Origin: Actinernus sp. WN-2022
Taxonomy: Eukaryota > Cnidaria > Anthozoa > Actiniaria > Actinernidae
Direction of reading: 5' to 3'
NCBI GenBank assembly: GCA_030867875.1
Contig: JAOWCC010000744.1
Span: 310,001-374,000, forward strand
DNA: 64,000 nt
Shown: one piece after another, positions 22,100 through 33,673 of the stretch
Numbering within the stretch: the stretch's first letter is position 1
Layout: every line of letters starts with the position of its first letter
Translations under genes and position numbers: made by a program
Notes under the pieces: model-generated
Databases searched by the model: none
What the model was told of the DNA's origin: nothing
The model's input: the letters and a program-made list of their open reading frames with translations, nothing else

Positions 22100-22690
22100 G
22101 CTTTTACTACTCACAGGATCCTAAAGTTCTAAGGCGCTTAACATACAATTAACATACTGAATACCAAACGTCAAAAATAAGAAAATACTAAGTAAAAACG
22201 TTAAGATAAAAAAACCTGTCTAAAAACTGAGATTTCTGTCTTAAAATACTAGATTTAAAAGAACTAATACTAGTGCTACATCTAAGGTGAACTTTTTAGC
22301 CATTCCACAATCTAGGAGGGCAAGCAGAAAATGCCCAATCTCAATAGGCTTTAAGATGAGAAGAAGGAACCTGAAGTACATTGTACACAAGTTTTCAAAC
22401 TTCCAGGACTTCTCTCAGTGCTTGCCAAAACCGTACTTCTTTCTCTCATAATTTAGTTTTCAGATCAGTTACTGTTACGGAGGTACGCTGATTCGTCGGA
22501 CCAAATATTGTACCACGTGGATTTGTGTGCTCGAGCGATAAACCAGTAGGCATGCGCATTTGGATGCCATACCTAAATTGCCTACCAGGAATATACCTAT
22601 TTAACAAATCACTAATGTAACTAGGCAAGAGACAATCTAATATCAAATTATTAAGCGCTTTGAAAGTAATTAATAAAATCTTTAAAACGA
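22100..22690 (-). pseudogene. LINE reverse-transcriptase C-terminal remnant (left arm)
   Basis: On the minus strand a degenerate frame reads like the C-terminal end of a non-LTR retrotransposon ORF2: LLPSYISDLLNRYIPGR is followed, in broken frames, by PRLWNG and a Ser/Phe-rich SSFKSSILR segment. This order (PxYLSDLL, then a W-N motif, then SxSSFK) is usual for L2/CR1-type elements. Catalytic reverse-transcriptase motifs are absent, so this is a 5'-truncated dead copy. Boundaries are approximate. Confidence 0.6.
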
Positions 22691-23743
22691 TGCGTTGTTA
22701 TTTGTCCACTCCGGGGAGAGGCGGGGAAGGGAAATTCGACCCGAAACGCAAGTTAAGTACAACGAAGTCGCTTTTCTGGGCCATTTAGGAAACGATCGCA
22801 ACTTTTGTCATATCATCGCTCGATTTTATTATGCATAATGAGAGCGCTTGAGCGAGCGATTTGAGAAAAAATGAAATTTTCGGCAGCAACCAGGTCTTGG
22901 TCGAGCGATTTTGCTGTTGAGCAAAATAGCAGTGCTATTTTCTCTATTTCAGCCGGAGATATCGACGTACATAGTACGAATTTAGTAGATCATTCCATTG
23001 TGCTCTCAAGTTGATGTTTATATATGTAGCTGGTTTAAATATAGCAATTCAGCGTTTCTTAGAATCCAAGAAACGTGTTGTGCGGGAAACCGCGCAGCCG
23101 TGAGCGCTACCGATGTATCCTTAATAGTTAATGTTTAATACTTGAACTGCCTAAAAATTCTCCTCGTCTTTAATTTGCATCAAGATCTAAACACAGAAAA
23201 CGTTTTCTATTTCTTAAATTCTACCCAGTATCTTGGCATGAAATAAGCTTGTTTTTCTCAATACACCTTCAATACACCTACCAACCTAAATTCCAATTCG
23301 ACCAATATGAATATACTTAAACATAAGCCTCTGGCTTGAGACCCGGTAACGGCTTCCTGTATATACCATTTATTATTTTCCATGTTGTTACTTGCCGGTT
23401 AAGCATTAGTGTTATTCGAAAACTTATTCCTTCATTTTTTAATCGCCGTCTCTTTTCTGATTTGATACAGAGTTTGGAAACAAATGTTATAGACTCACCT
23501 TCAACCAACGAAAGCCGATCTGGAAAAAAATGGTGAAATATGCTGGCTCTAGTATATGCTAGCTTTTTAGTCAATCAGAGGACTGCATTTGGTCACATGC
23601 ATGAATCTTGATACCCAATAATCACTAGTGATGTTCATCTGTGCTCTCATTGGGTATTCATGCATGTGATGGACCCAAGGATTACAGCATAAGTATGACT
23701 TTACATGGAGAAGTGAAGGAGAAGACGGAAATAAATATTGGTG

Positions 23744-23822
23744 TCCAGTGTGATTCGAACCATCATCCTCATGGCTGCTCTTGATTACTAGTCCACTGTC
23801 TTGTGCACTACACTATCAGTCT
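23744..23822 (-). mobile_element. tRNA-like head of a dispersed element (left arm)
   Basis: On the minus strand there is an A-box-like TAGTGTAGTGC and a B box GGTTCGAATCAC, with a long variable region between, as in Ser- or Leu-type tRNAs. The cloverleaf stems are poor, so it is more likely a SINE head than a working tRNA gene. It directly abuts the 38-bp minisatellite element. Confidence 0.5.
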
Positions 23823-23870
23823 ATGGAGCGCCATTCGTAAAAAAATTACGATATTATTTTCGTTTCGAAA

Positions 23871-24044
23871 ATTTTCCGGAAAGCATTTCGATTCGAAACC
23901 ATTTCGAAATTTTCCGGAAACCATTTCGTTTCGAAACCATTTCGAAATTTTCCGGAAAGCATTTCGTTTCGAAACCATTTCGAAATTTTCCGGAAAGCAT
24001 TTCGATTCGAAACCATTTCGAAAATATTTCGAAACCATTTCGAT
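23871..24044. repeat. 38-bp minisatellite, four units (left arm)
   Basis: Units begin at 23871, 23909, 23947 and 23985, each starting ATTTTCCGGAAA and containing ATTTCG and TTCGAAACC, and exactly 38 bp apart. The last unit leads into a degenerate end. The repeat is rich in self-complementary words (TTCGAA, TTCCGGAA), so frames stay open on both strands; none is a gene. The right arm has three units and the central spacer two. Confidence 0.9.
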
Positions 24045-24294
24045 TGTGAACTATGTCGAAATCTATCTGAAAGTTGTGCTTGCAATGCATGCTGGGTCAT
24101 AAAGCATCAGCCTCAGCTCCTTTAGACTCTATATACGACTATTAGCAAGTTCTTGATCTTCTTACTATCTATTATCTTATTCAAACTTAATCAAATTGCT
24201 TATTTATTAGCAATTTTGTCATCGTAACGTTTCCTTTTTGTACAAGAAAGGCGGTGTTTGTCGAGCTTTTGCTCTTGTGATGGTAGATCAGTAG

Positions 24295-27200
24295 ATGAGT
24301 CAACGTGCACGTGTCTTAAGGCTAAGCTTGCCACCTATGGCTATGGCTATGCAAAATGTATATGGTCAAGAAAACATGGTAAGTTCAAGTTTTTCTAGTT
24401 CTACAATTTACGTCCTGTTCACATGGAGATAAAGTAACCCTCCTAGAAGGATAAGCAACACCGCTGTAAGAAATCGGAGGTGAAAAAAGACTCGAGTCGA
24501 GCCTCTAGCTCTTTACTAAGCTAAATGGGCATTAATTATAAGCTTATTTTCACAATTTGTATCCCCTATGTATATTAACTGCCTCTTATTTGTGTTGAGA
24601 TGTAGTTTACGACATTACCTGAGCAAGTTAATGCAAAATGTGGAGTTTTGTCGTTCTAAAATGATGGTCGACCTCTAGACTACAGTATATTTAACAATGA
24701 TTCACCGAAGTACAGTGGAGGTGAATGGTGGAGGATATTTTGAAAACAGCAACTATTCACCAACACTGAGGTGAATAATTGTTTTAGTATATACCACACT
24801 CCAGGTGAATAGCCAGCACCAAATAGTTATTTTATTTTCTGTCAAATGGACAAGAACTTGCGTGAGGTGATCGCTTCTTTGCTTGGAGGTGAATATGAAA
24901 TCATATTCACTGTTTGAGTAGCCAATCAGAGCACGCGAAAAGTGATATTCACTGGTGTGGTATATACTAAGCCTTTTAACTTCTTTGTTGATTCAAACTC
25001 GTGCACCACAAGCAGGGTTACCCTTGGAAATGGTTTGGCCTCTTAATTGTATAGGAATTTGTTTGATTGAGAATTTATCGGGATGTTTTAAAGTGATAGA
25101 GGGTGACTGCTTTTTAAGATACATGTACAGGATTGCTTAAAATACAGGTTTGACTGTATATTGTTATCAATTCCAAATCCTAACCTGCCTTAAGCTTTCT
25201 CCCCCTTGCTGGGTGTCAGTCAGGGTTTTAACCTCATGGCCACACGTACCTACCCATGGAATTTATCACATAAGTACCCCCATGTTGTTCCTTCTAGGAA
25301 AGATACCTTCTAGTTCTATAAAGATTAGTACAACTTTGGTGTATACAATGTAGCACACAGCCATTTCTATGCTACTTATGTACCGATCAGATCGAAACAT
25401 CAACATCCCCCCTGGGCATTTGACCCGTTTTTGTGTCCAGGAGTAGGGAATTTGACACTGGCAGCTATCCTTGGGGTGGAAATTTGAACACCAGAGGGGA
25501 GGGGTGGGGGATTTGAACAAGTTGTCTCGATTTCATGTTAAGTGCTGTGTGGTTTCCATTGGTGAATGTTGATGTTTCGATTTGATTGGTACATTATACA
25601 TGTAATAGACCAAGATGTGTTTATTTTTTTTCGATGTAACCGATGAACAGGGTAATCCTTCTAGGACACTATCACCCTATATGTACATGTATATCTAATA
25701 TTAGAGGAAACTGACACTTTCATGTTCCACTTTCATGTTCTGTGACATAATATTTCCTTCATGTTTTTATTATTGTTTTCACTGAAGTGCAACCCTGGAC
25801 ATTCCAACGTTGCATTTGAAAAATGGCATTAGCATGGATTAGTTGTAAAGAGTACAAAATGTAAATGCACTCTTGTTTCACCATTTTCATTATATATTAC
25901 TTATCATAGTTTCTAATAGTCATACAATATAAGTTTGTATACACATGTGATGTACATGTATTCTGCAAGCATAACCTTCAACTCCATGACAAGCGATAAG
26001 AATGCTCAGACTGCAGTAATCACATTGTTTTCTCCCAACATTCTGGCTTGTCCAGCCTGTTCAAACCGGCTAATTTTGTTTCAAATTGATGACCAAACCA
26101 GAGTCTACTGCAATGGCAGACAAAGGTGTCATGTCTGAGTGAGTGTGGTATGGGACAAAATGATTGGCTCAATATGAAAACAACACAAATACTGCAAAGC
26201 CTTCTCTTCTCGCTTGTTGTGGAGTTGAAGAAGGTTCTGCTTGCAGGTTACATGAAAATTAAGTACTGGTCCAGATAAGAACTGTAGTATCTACGGCAAG
26301 GAATGTTAAAAGGTGTAAATTTTCTATTATTCTTTCTCGTAATTTCATTGGTTGAAATAATGCATTTTCATTCGATATTGCTTTGTGGTTTGAAATTATT
26401 TTTGATCAAACTAACTATGGTTTAATTTCGAAGAATATCGTGTGTGGGGAAAGTTCTCAAATTTGTAATTGAAAAATCCTTTGTTTTCTCTATATCCGAT
26501 TGGCTGGATGGTGGCTTCTCTGCGTTTTCACAGAAAAAGAGCCAATAAAATAAAAAAATACTTTATTTTCGAGACGTAGTTTGGAATGTAGATACCTCCT
26601 AAAGCACTTAAGGCATATTAAAGCAAAATCATATGTGGGGGAGGCTCATTGCCGCAGAACAATAGATTCTACTACAGTTCTTATCTGAACCATTACTTAA
26701 TGTACCGGTAACTTTATTAATTTACATGTATAGCAAATTTTAACATCGAAGTTTTATAAAATTAATATTAATTTGTCATCTTGCTTCTTTTTAGGAAAAT
26801 GATATTTGCCAATTTATTAACAGTGTGTCTACTCTGCTGCATGAAATCAGTAATGAATTCCTAAACATCCAGCAGAATGGCAACAGATGTGAGTTCTATG
26901 CCAATCGTGTCCTTGCAGCTTTAAGACATATTTACAATATAGTGCTCCACTGCCAAAGATCTGAAAACTTTGAAACTTCAAGTCTTGAAGAACTTAAATT
27001 GTTAAGAGACAACTTTAGAGCTATTTATGAAAAGCTCCACTCACTTCCCGTTATGGGAAATTACTCGTATCAGCCAAGTGTAGAAAGGTCAGGGCAAAGA
27101 GGAAGACCTCGCTTCTCAATAACCACTGAGCAGCTACAGTGCTTGAGAAATGAATTCAATAGCTGGGCAGACATTGCTCGGGACCTGGGGGTCTCAAGGC

Positions 27201-28351
27201 AAACAATTTACAACAGGAGGCAAGAGCTAGGATTCTCCCTCCAGTTTGAGCAGTTCTCCACTATTTCTGACAGTGATCTGGATATCATTGTCAGGGAGGA
27301 ACAAGATGCATTTCCTCGGACTGGTGAAACCAACCTTATTGGTGGGCTGCGACGACGTGGGATTTTTTTGCAACGTTGGAGGGTGCGAGAGTCTGTTCTA
27401 AGGGTGGACCCTATTGGAAGGGCAAATAGATGGACTGAAAGGATTGTTCGCAGGCCATACAGTGTCCCACATCCTAATTATTTGTGGCACATTGACACAA
27501 ACATGAAGTTGAAACACTGGCGCCTATGTATTCATGGTTGTGTTGATGGTTTCTCAAGAGCCATTATGTATCTGACAGTGAACAACAACAACCGAGCTAC
27601 AACAGTGCTGGAAAGCTTTCAGACAGCAACATCAGCATGGGGTCATCCCTCCAGGGTCCGGGCAGATGATGGTGGTGAGAATGTTGCTGTTGGAGAATAC
27701 ATTACATGGTTCAGAGGCATAAACCGAGGCAGCTTTCTTACTGGTCCTAGCGTTCGAAATACCAGAATTGAAAGGCTATGGAGGGATGTTGGAGAAGGGG
27801 TAATCTCATTGTACCGTCATCTCTTCACATTTCTGGAATTACAACAGCTTTTGAATCCTGATGAAGAACTTGACATATTTGCCCTCCATTATGTTTTTAT
27901 TCCCCGTATTCAACGAACACTAAACATGTTCATAGAAAGGTTTAATTACCATTCCTTATCAACTGAAGGCAATAGAACACCCAGACAACTTTGGGCTTCT
28001 GGGTGCCTTTTGAACTTTTCCTCCCCAAACCCAGGGATAAGGGATGTGTTTGATAGAGAAATGCCACAAGACCTGCAATTATATGGATATGATCCTGATG
28101 CACCCATGCCAAGCCCTGACAACGAATCAGAAGGTGTTAGCGTTCCTCCGGTCAATTTAGAAATTGAAATAGAATATCTGCAAGTTTTGAGGTCCACTTT
28201 CCTGCCACTTCAAGAGCATGGTAACTATGGTATCAACACCTATTCGCAAGTTAGGGAATACCTGGCTAGAGCAGTACAGAGCAACAGTTGGATGGGCACT
28301 GGAGGAATGGGTTTATTCCCGGTTTTACATCGCAAACTATCAGGAATTTGA
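24295..28351 (+). CDS. Two-exon integrase-core (DDE) protein gene, left copy
   Basis: Exon 1 is 24295-24378 (28 codons from an ATG, no stop) and ends at a good donor (ATG|GTAAGT). Exon 2 is 26795-28351 after a polypyrimidine-AG acceptor; both junctions are phase 0. The product is 546 residues. A helix-turn-helix lies at about 150-175 (WADIARDLGVSRQTIY), preceded by an AT-hook-like RGRPRF. The rve-like core has catalytic Asp in LWHIDTN (262), Asp in RADDGGEN (319/320) and Glu in TRIERLWRD (354), a D-D-E spacing of 57 and 33-34. This resembles intron-containing integrase genes expanded in cnidarians and fishes, perhaps IS3EU- or retroelement-derived. No terminal inverted repeats flanking the gene were recognised. 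Whether it transposes or is domesticated is open. Confidence 0.8.
24784..24970. mobile_element. MITE in the intron of the left integrase-core gene
   Basis: Inverted ends begin TTAGTATATACCACAC and extend about 27 bp (to GGTGAATA); the element is 187 bp. It contains repeated GGTGAAT words and no coding sequence. A likely TTA or TA insertion preference is suggested by the end sequence but is not proven. Confidence 0.75.
26258..26701. mobile_element. Second intronic MITE, left arm
   Basis: Ends of about 30 bp are inverted copies (ATTAAGTA, then GATAAGAACTGTAGTA). The interior is about 380 bp of AT-rich sequence without an open frame. It ends about 93 bp before the exon 2 acceptor. Confidence 0.65.
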
Positions 28352-30695
28352 TGATATTTTGTTTTGATCGATTCAAAGCATTTTACAATCTATAAATTTA
28401 AATGGAGATGTCTTTATGACATTTACATTGTAAACAGGCAAACCTTTGAATGTCTTCTATTTCATCCTAGGTACATCCAAGTCTAAAGGAAAGATTCGTG
28501 GAGAAGGGAGCAAAAACAAAAAAAACAAAAAGAGAAAAATGTGATTACAGAAAGCACGAGTACAAGGCAAATATTAAGAGATACCTTTTTGTTGCTGTTT
28601 TAGTACTTCAGTGAAACATGCATGTAAGGACAGTTATTGTAGATTATCTGACAACACTTATGCTAAGTACAGCCATACCCAGATACTGGGAGGAGCCTAT
28701 TAGCCCAGTCGCAAAATAGAACTCAGTTATCAAAAGTTTACATTTTCAATGTTTAAATCTAAAGGCATTGTTAAACCGTTGATTCAATGATTTTATCATT
28801 ATAGATATCTCATACATTAAATATGAATTTTTGCAAAGCAGTAGACCCTTTCAGCTTGCCTGTTTGTTGCCCCATTTCAGACTACGTGATAGTTATCCAG
28901 AGGTTCAGTGCTTTGTACAAATTGGTACATTGCCTCTTGTGATACAGAAAAACAAAAACGCATTACTCTAGGAAAAAGTCAGGTGGTCTGAAATGGGGCA
29001 AGAAACAGGCAAGCTGAAAGGGTAACTAGTTTAATCCTGCGATTTGTGGAGAAGGAAAACAAAGAGAACATTTTGGTTTTCAAATATTTCAAAGGTTTCA
29101 GACTTTTGGGACGTACTAGACTGCTAGCGGTTCCAGATGGCTGTCTGTAAGTCGGGGCGTTTGACGGTTCTAAAAGTAACGTAATGAAATAATGGTAGAG
29201 GAGTGCATTCTGAGTGCCACTCTCCCACCCAGCATCAGACAGTACATTTGCCATTGACCAATCATAGGACAGTGTTCCCACGCTTGAGACGAGAATAATT
29301 TGTACATTTCACGTTCCATTGTTTTTCATTTCATGTTTAGGGATGGACCATTAGAAAGTGATTTTTTTTGGGAGGGGGGGGGGGGGGGGGGTGGTGCAAA
29401 CATTTTGTTTACTTCAATGACCGATGCAGCAAGATATTTTTTACATTTGATTGGTTGCATTTTTTTTTTTGTGTGCATACTAAATTGCATGAATTTTTTT
29501 TCGTGATATTACATCTGCATGAATATTTTTACTGACATTTTTCTAGTCACACAATTAAACTGAATTTGACCGAAACGTTCCAGTTGTTGTAAATATTCGT
29601 AAACGGTGATTTTCAAAGTCTGTAATTATCATGTAAACCAAAGCAATACAAAACACTAACATTTAGAACGTGCAGTACGAAAACAGTAGAGCTACAGTAT
29701 AATGGTGCAATCAGAATACAGGTCTCGAGCGGTACAGGATTACTGTTTCTTCAGGCATAGGAACATTTATCTACTGTATATCTTCTTGTTTTCCTTCCCT
29801 GTTAATCGCAGAGATTTTGTGTACATTTACTTCAAGTGAAATAGTATCGTATTTTTCTATGTAGTTCGTAGCTTGTCATGTCTTCTACATGTCTTTTACA
29901 GAAAAGATAACTGTTGAATTTCTCGGAAATTTCAACAAGATCTTTTGTTTACAAGTATCATGAAATACCTCAAACCTCCAGTTGGTGAAATTCAGTTTTA
30001 TAGTCGTGTGGATAATGAGTATTTTAGTCAAGATCCGAAATGAGCTCGTATGGGAATTGGAGGTACTGAAAGCTTGTTTTATACTTTGTTTATAAGTGAA
30101 CTCCCGTGTATTTCATTACTGTTTTTCCTGACCTAATAAAAGCATAAAACAATGGTGGACGTTAAGGGGGAGGGGACTGACCTTAACGTCCGTTAAGCGG
30201 GGCATTTCGAATATGTCGACGGCCCCTTAGAGGACGTCGACAAATTACAACCTTTATCACTTAACATTCGCGTACCCTTATAAAATACATAGTGTATGAA
30301 AAATCACTGCATATTTTGTGGTTTCGATGCGTCTTGTTCATTTCTACTTTCCTTCCTCAACCCCTTCGACATACGTAATCATTACGTACAATTTGTCAAC
30401 GTTTTGGTCAAAGGGAAGCATTTTTTAAGTATAAAATGATAGTTCTATCGTTAACAATTGTAGCTGAATCGTGATTGATCGTCAATGTAAAAAATACGCC
30501 ACTGATAACTGTGTTACTGCATGACAAATTATAGTCACTTGCACATTAGAAATAAACCATTTGAAACGTTCAAAATATATGTATCTCTTGTGTCCATTAA
30601 TTGTTGTGGGTAGTATAAGTGTATTAAAGTTTGTTCCATCGAGGAATCGGTATAACGTGGTTCTAGTAGTTTTATCAGTAATTTAGCCAAGCAGT
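28352..30695. other. 3' flank of the left gene up to the palindrome centre
   Basis: Mostly non-coding. It contains one small MITE (28845-29023), a run of about 18 G near 29377-29391 and a short hairpin near 30155-30192 (GGACGTTAAGG against CCTTAACGTCC). Open frames here appear on both arms and none shows protein-family character. Confidence 0.55.
28845..29023. mobile_element. 179-bp foldback MITE (left arm)
   Basis: Ends of about 38 bp are near-perfect inverted copies (ACCCTTTCAGCTTGCCTGTT, continuing through CCCCATTTCAGAC). The interior is about 100 bp. The copy on the right arm is 32971-33149. Confidence 0.8.
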
Positions 30696-31312
30696 CCTCT
30701 GGCCAGTCTCAAATTTAGTGGTTACTTATCCACATTAAGAAAACCAGGGTTCAGTTAAGGCATCCCGTGCCTTTAGAATACCACGCTTTAAAACGGCAAC
30801 AGCCGATGTTAATTTCCTTGTGGCACAAGTGTTGTTTTTCTGACCGATATTTTTTTTATTGCTTCTCTTGTATGGAGAGCAGAGCAGGGAAGATACCTGA
30901 ATATTTTTCTGAAGCTGAGAGTTGTGGAAACAGTGCATGTTCATAAGAATGTTCACTAGACTTCTCCGGTACTCCCTTTCAAATGACTCCCTTTCAAATG
31001 ACTCCCTTTAGAATGATTTTACTTAACCCGTGAGATAGATATTAGAATAATGCGCACAATTAGACCCCAATTCCATTGTTTTATTTTGTTTCTACTTGAT
31101 TATTAGATAGTTATTAGGGGCAAGTATGCTCGTAAATCACTGTGGAAATCGAAACTATGAAATCACGCCGAAATAGTTCCGAAATATTTTCGAAATGGTT
31201 TCGAAACGAAATGCTTTCCGGAAAATTTCGAAATGGTTTCGAATCGAAATGCTTTCCGGAAAATTTTCGAAACGAAAATAATATCGTAATTTTTTTACGA
31301 ATGGCGCTCCAT
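30696..31312. other. Unique spacer at the palindrome centre
   Basis: 617 bp that separates the two arms. The left part has a short tandem (ACTCCCTTTCAAATG, about three copies near 30970-31010). The right part (31180-31312) is a copy of the 38-bp minisatellite element, with two units, and its GGCGCTCCAT end abuts the start of the right arm exactly. No gene is seen. Confidence 0.85.
31180..31312. repeat. 38-bp minisatellite element, two units, at the palindrome centre
   Basis: Same orientation as the right-arm array (units around GCTTTCCGGAAAATTTCG). The flank from the last unit to GGCGCTCCAT matches the flanks of the arrays in both arms, which suggests one small element present in three places. 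Past the other end it diverges from the arm copies within about 20 bp. Confidence 0.8.
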
Positions 31313-32970
31313 ACTGCTTGGCTAAATTACTGATAAAACTACTAGAACCACGTTATACCGATTCCTCGATGGAACAAACTTTAATACACTTATACTACCC
31401 ACAACAATTAATGGACACAAGAGATACATATATTTTGAACGTTTCAAATGGTTTATTTCTAATGTGCAAGTGACTATAATTTGTCATGCAGTAACACAGT
31501 TATCAGTGGCGTATTTTTTACATTGACAATCAATCACGATTCAGCTACAATTGTTAACGATAGAACTATCATTTTATACTTAAAAATGCTTCCCTTTGAC
31601 CAAAACGTTGACAAATTGTACGTAATGATTACGTATGTCGAAGGGGTTGAGGAAGGAAAGTAGAAATGAACAAGACGCATCGAAACCACAAAATATGCAG
31701 TGATTTTTCATACACTATGTATTTTATAAGGGTACGCGAATGTTAAGTGATAAAGGTTGTAATTTGTCGACGTCCTCTAAGGGGCCGTCGACATATTCGA
31801 AATGCCCCGCTTAACGGACGTTAAGGTCAGTCCCCTTCCCCTTAACGTCCACCATTGTTTTATGCTTTTATTAGGTCAGGAAAAACAGTAATGAAATACA
31901 CGGGAGTTCACTTATAAACAAAGTATAAAACAAGCTTTCAGTACCTCCAATTCCCATACGAGCTCATTTCGGATCTTGACTAAAATACTCATTATCCACA
32001 CGACTATAAAACTGAATTTCACCAACTGGAGGTTTGAGGTATTTCATGATACTTGTAAACAAAAGATCTTGTTGAAATTTCCGAGAAATTCAACAGTTAT
32101 CTTTTCTGTAAAAGACATGACAAGCTACGAACTACATAGAAAAATACGATACTATTTCACTTGAAGTAAATGTACACAAAATCTCTGCGATTAACAGGGA
32201 AGGAAAACAAGAAGATATACAGTAGATAAATGTTCCTATGCCTGAAGAAACAGTAATCCTGTACCGCTCGAGACCTGTATTCTGATTGCACCATTATACT
32301 GTAGCTCTACTGTTTTCGTACTGCACGTTCTAAATGTTAGTGTTTTGTATTGCTTTGGTTTACATGATAATTACAGACTTTGAAAATCACCGTTTACGAA
32401 TATTTACAACAACTGGAACGTTTCGGTCAAATTCAGTTTAATTGTGTGACTCGAAAAATGTCAGTAAAAATATTCATGCAGATGTAATATCACGAAAAAA
32501 AATTCATGCAATTTAGTATGCACACAAAAAAAAAAATGCAACCAATCAAATGTAAAAAATATCTTGCTGCATCGGTCATTGAAGTAAAAAAAATGTTTGT
32601 ACCACCCCCCCCCCCCCCCCTCCCAAAAAAAATCACTTTCTAATGGTCCATCCCTAAACATGAAATGAAAAACAATGGAACGTGAAATGTACAAATTATT
32701 CTCGTCTCAAGCGTGGGAACACTGTCCTATGATTGGTCAATGGCAAATGTACTGTCTGATGCTGGGTGGGAGAGTGGCACTCAGAATGCACTCCTCTACC
32801 ATTATTTCATTACGTTACTTTTAGAACCGTCAAACGCCCCGACTTACAGACAGCCATCTGGAACCGCTAGCAGTCTAGTACGTCCCAAAAGTCTGAAACC
32901 TTTGAAATATTTGAAAACCAAAATGTTCTCTTTGTTTTCCTTCTCCACAAATCGCAGGATTAAACTAGTT

Positions 32971-33149
32971 ACCCTTTCAGCTTGCCTGTTTCTTGCCCCA
33001 TTTCAGACCACCTGACTTTTTCCTAGAGTAATGCGTTTTTGTTTTTCTGTATCACAAGAGGCAATGTACCAATTTGTACAAAGCACTGAACCTCTGGATA
33101 ACTATCACGTAGTCTGAAATGGGGCAACAAACAGGCAAGCTGAAAGGGT
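32971..33149. mobile_element. 179-bp foldback MITE (right arm)
   Basis: Palindrome partner of 28845-29023, same end sequences. Confidence 0.75.
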
Positions 33150-33673
33150 CTACTGCTTTGCAAAAATTCATATTTAATGTATGAGATATCTATAATGATA
33201 AAATCATTGAATCAACGGTTTAACAATTTTTTTAACAAAATGGCTACACCAGCTCACTGCCTTTAGATTTAAACATTGAAAATGTAAACTTTTGATAACT
33301 GAGTTCTATTTTGCGACTGGGCTAATAGGCTCCTCCCAGTATCTGGGTATGGCCGTACTTAGCATAAGTTTTGTCAGATAATCTAAAATAACTGTCCTTA
33401 CATGCATGTTTCACTGAAGTACTAAAACAGCAACAAAAAGGTATCTCTTAATATTTGCCTTGTACTCGTGCTTTCTGTAATCAAATTTTTGTCTTTTTGT
33501 TTTTTTTGTTTTTGCTCCCTTCTCCACGAATCTTTCCTTTAGACTTGGATGTACCTAGGATGAAATAGAAGACATTCAAAGGTTTGCCTGTTTACAATGT
33601 AAATGTCATAAAGACATCTCCATTTAAATTTATAGATTGTAAAATGCTTTGAATCGATCAAAACAAAATATCA

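Larger units (their letters stand above)
15596..30695 (+). repeat. Giant inverted repeat, left arm
   Basis: This arm matches the reverse complement of 31313-46303. Paired coordinates sum to 61899 at the outer end, 61990 after a 91-bp length difference near 21550-21640, 62026 after one extra 38-bp repeat unit, 61994 after a 31-bp insertion in the other arm, and 62008 at the inner end. Divergence judged by eye is roughly one percent or less in most places. The arm contains a two-exon integrase-core gene, a nested foldback element, SINEs, MITEs and a LINE remnant. The match stops sharply at 15596, where the two flanks become unrelated. Confidence 0.95.

Noticed and set aside
23801..24102. Six overlapping open frames on both strands over the 38-bp array, and their right-arm partners
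   Set aside because: They arise because the repeat is nearly self-complementary and lacks stop words; no independent coding signal.
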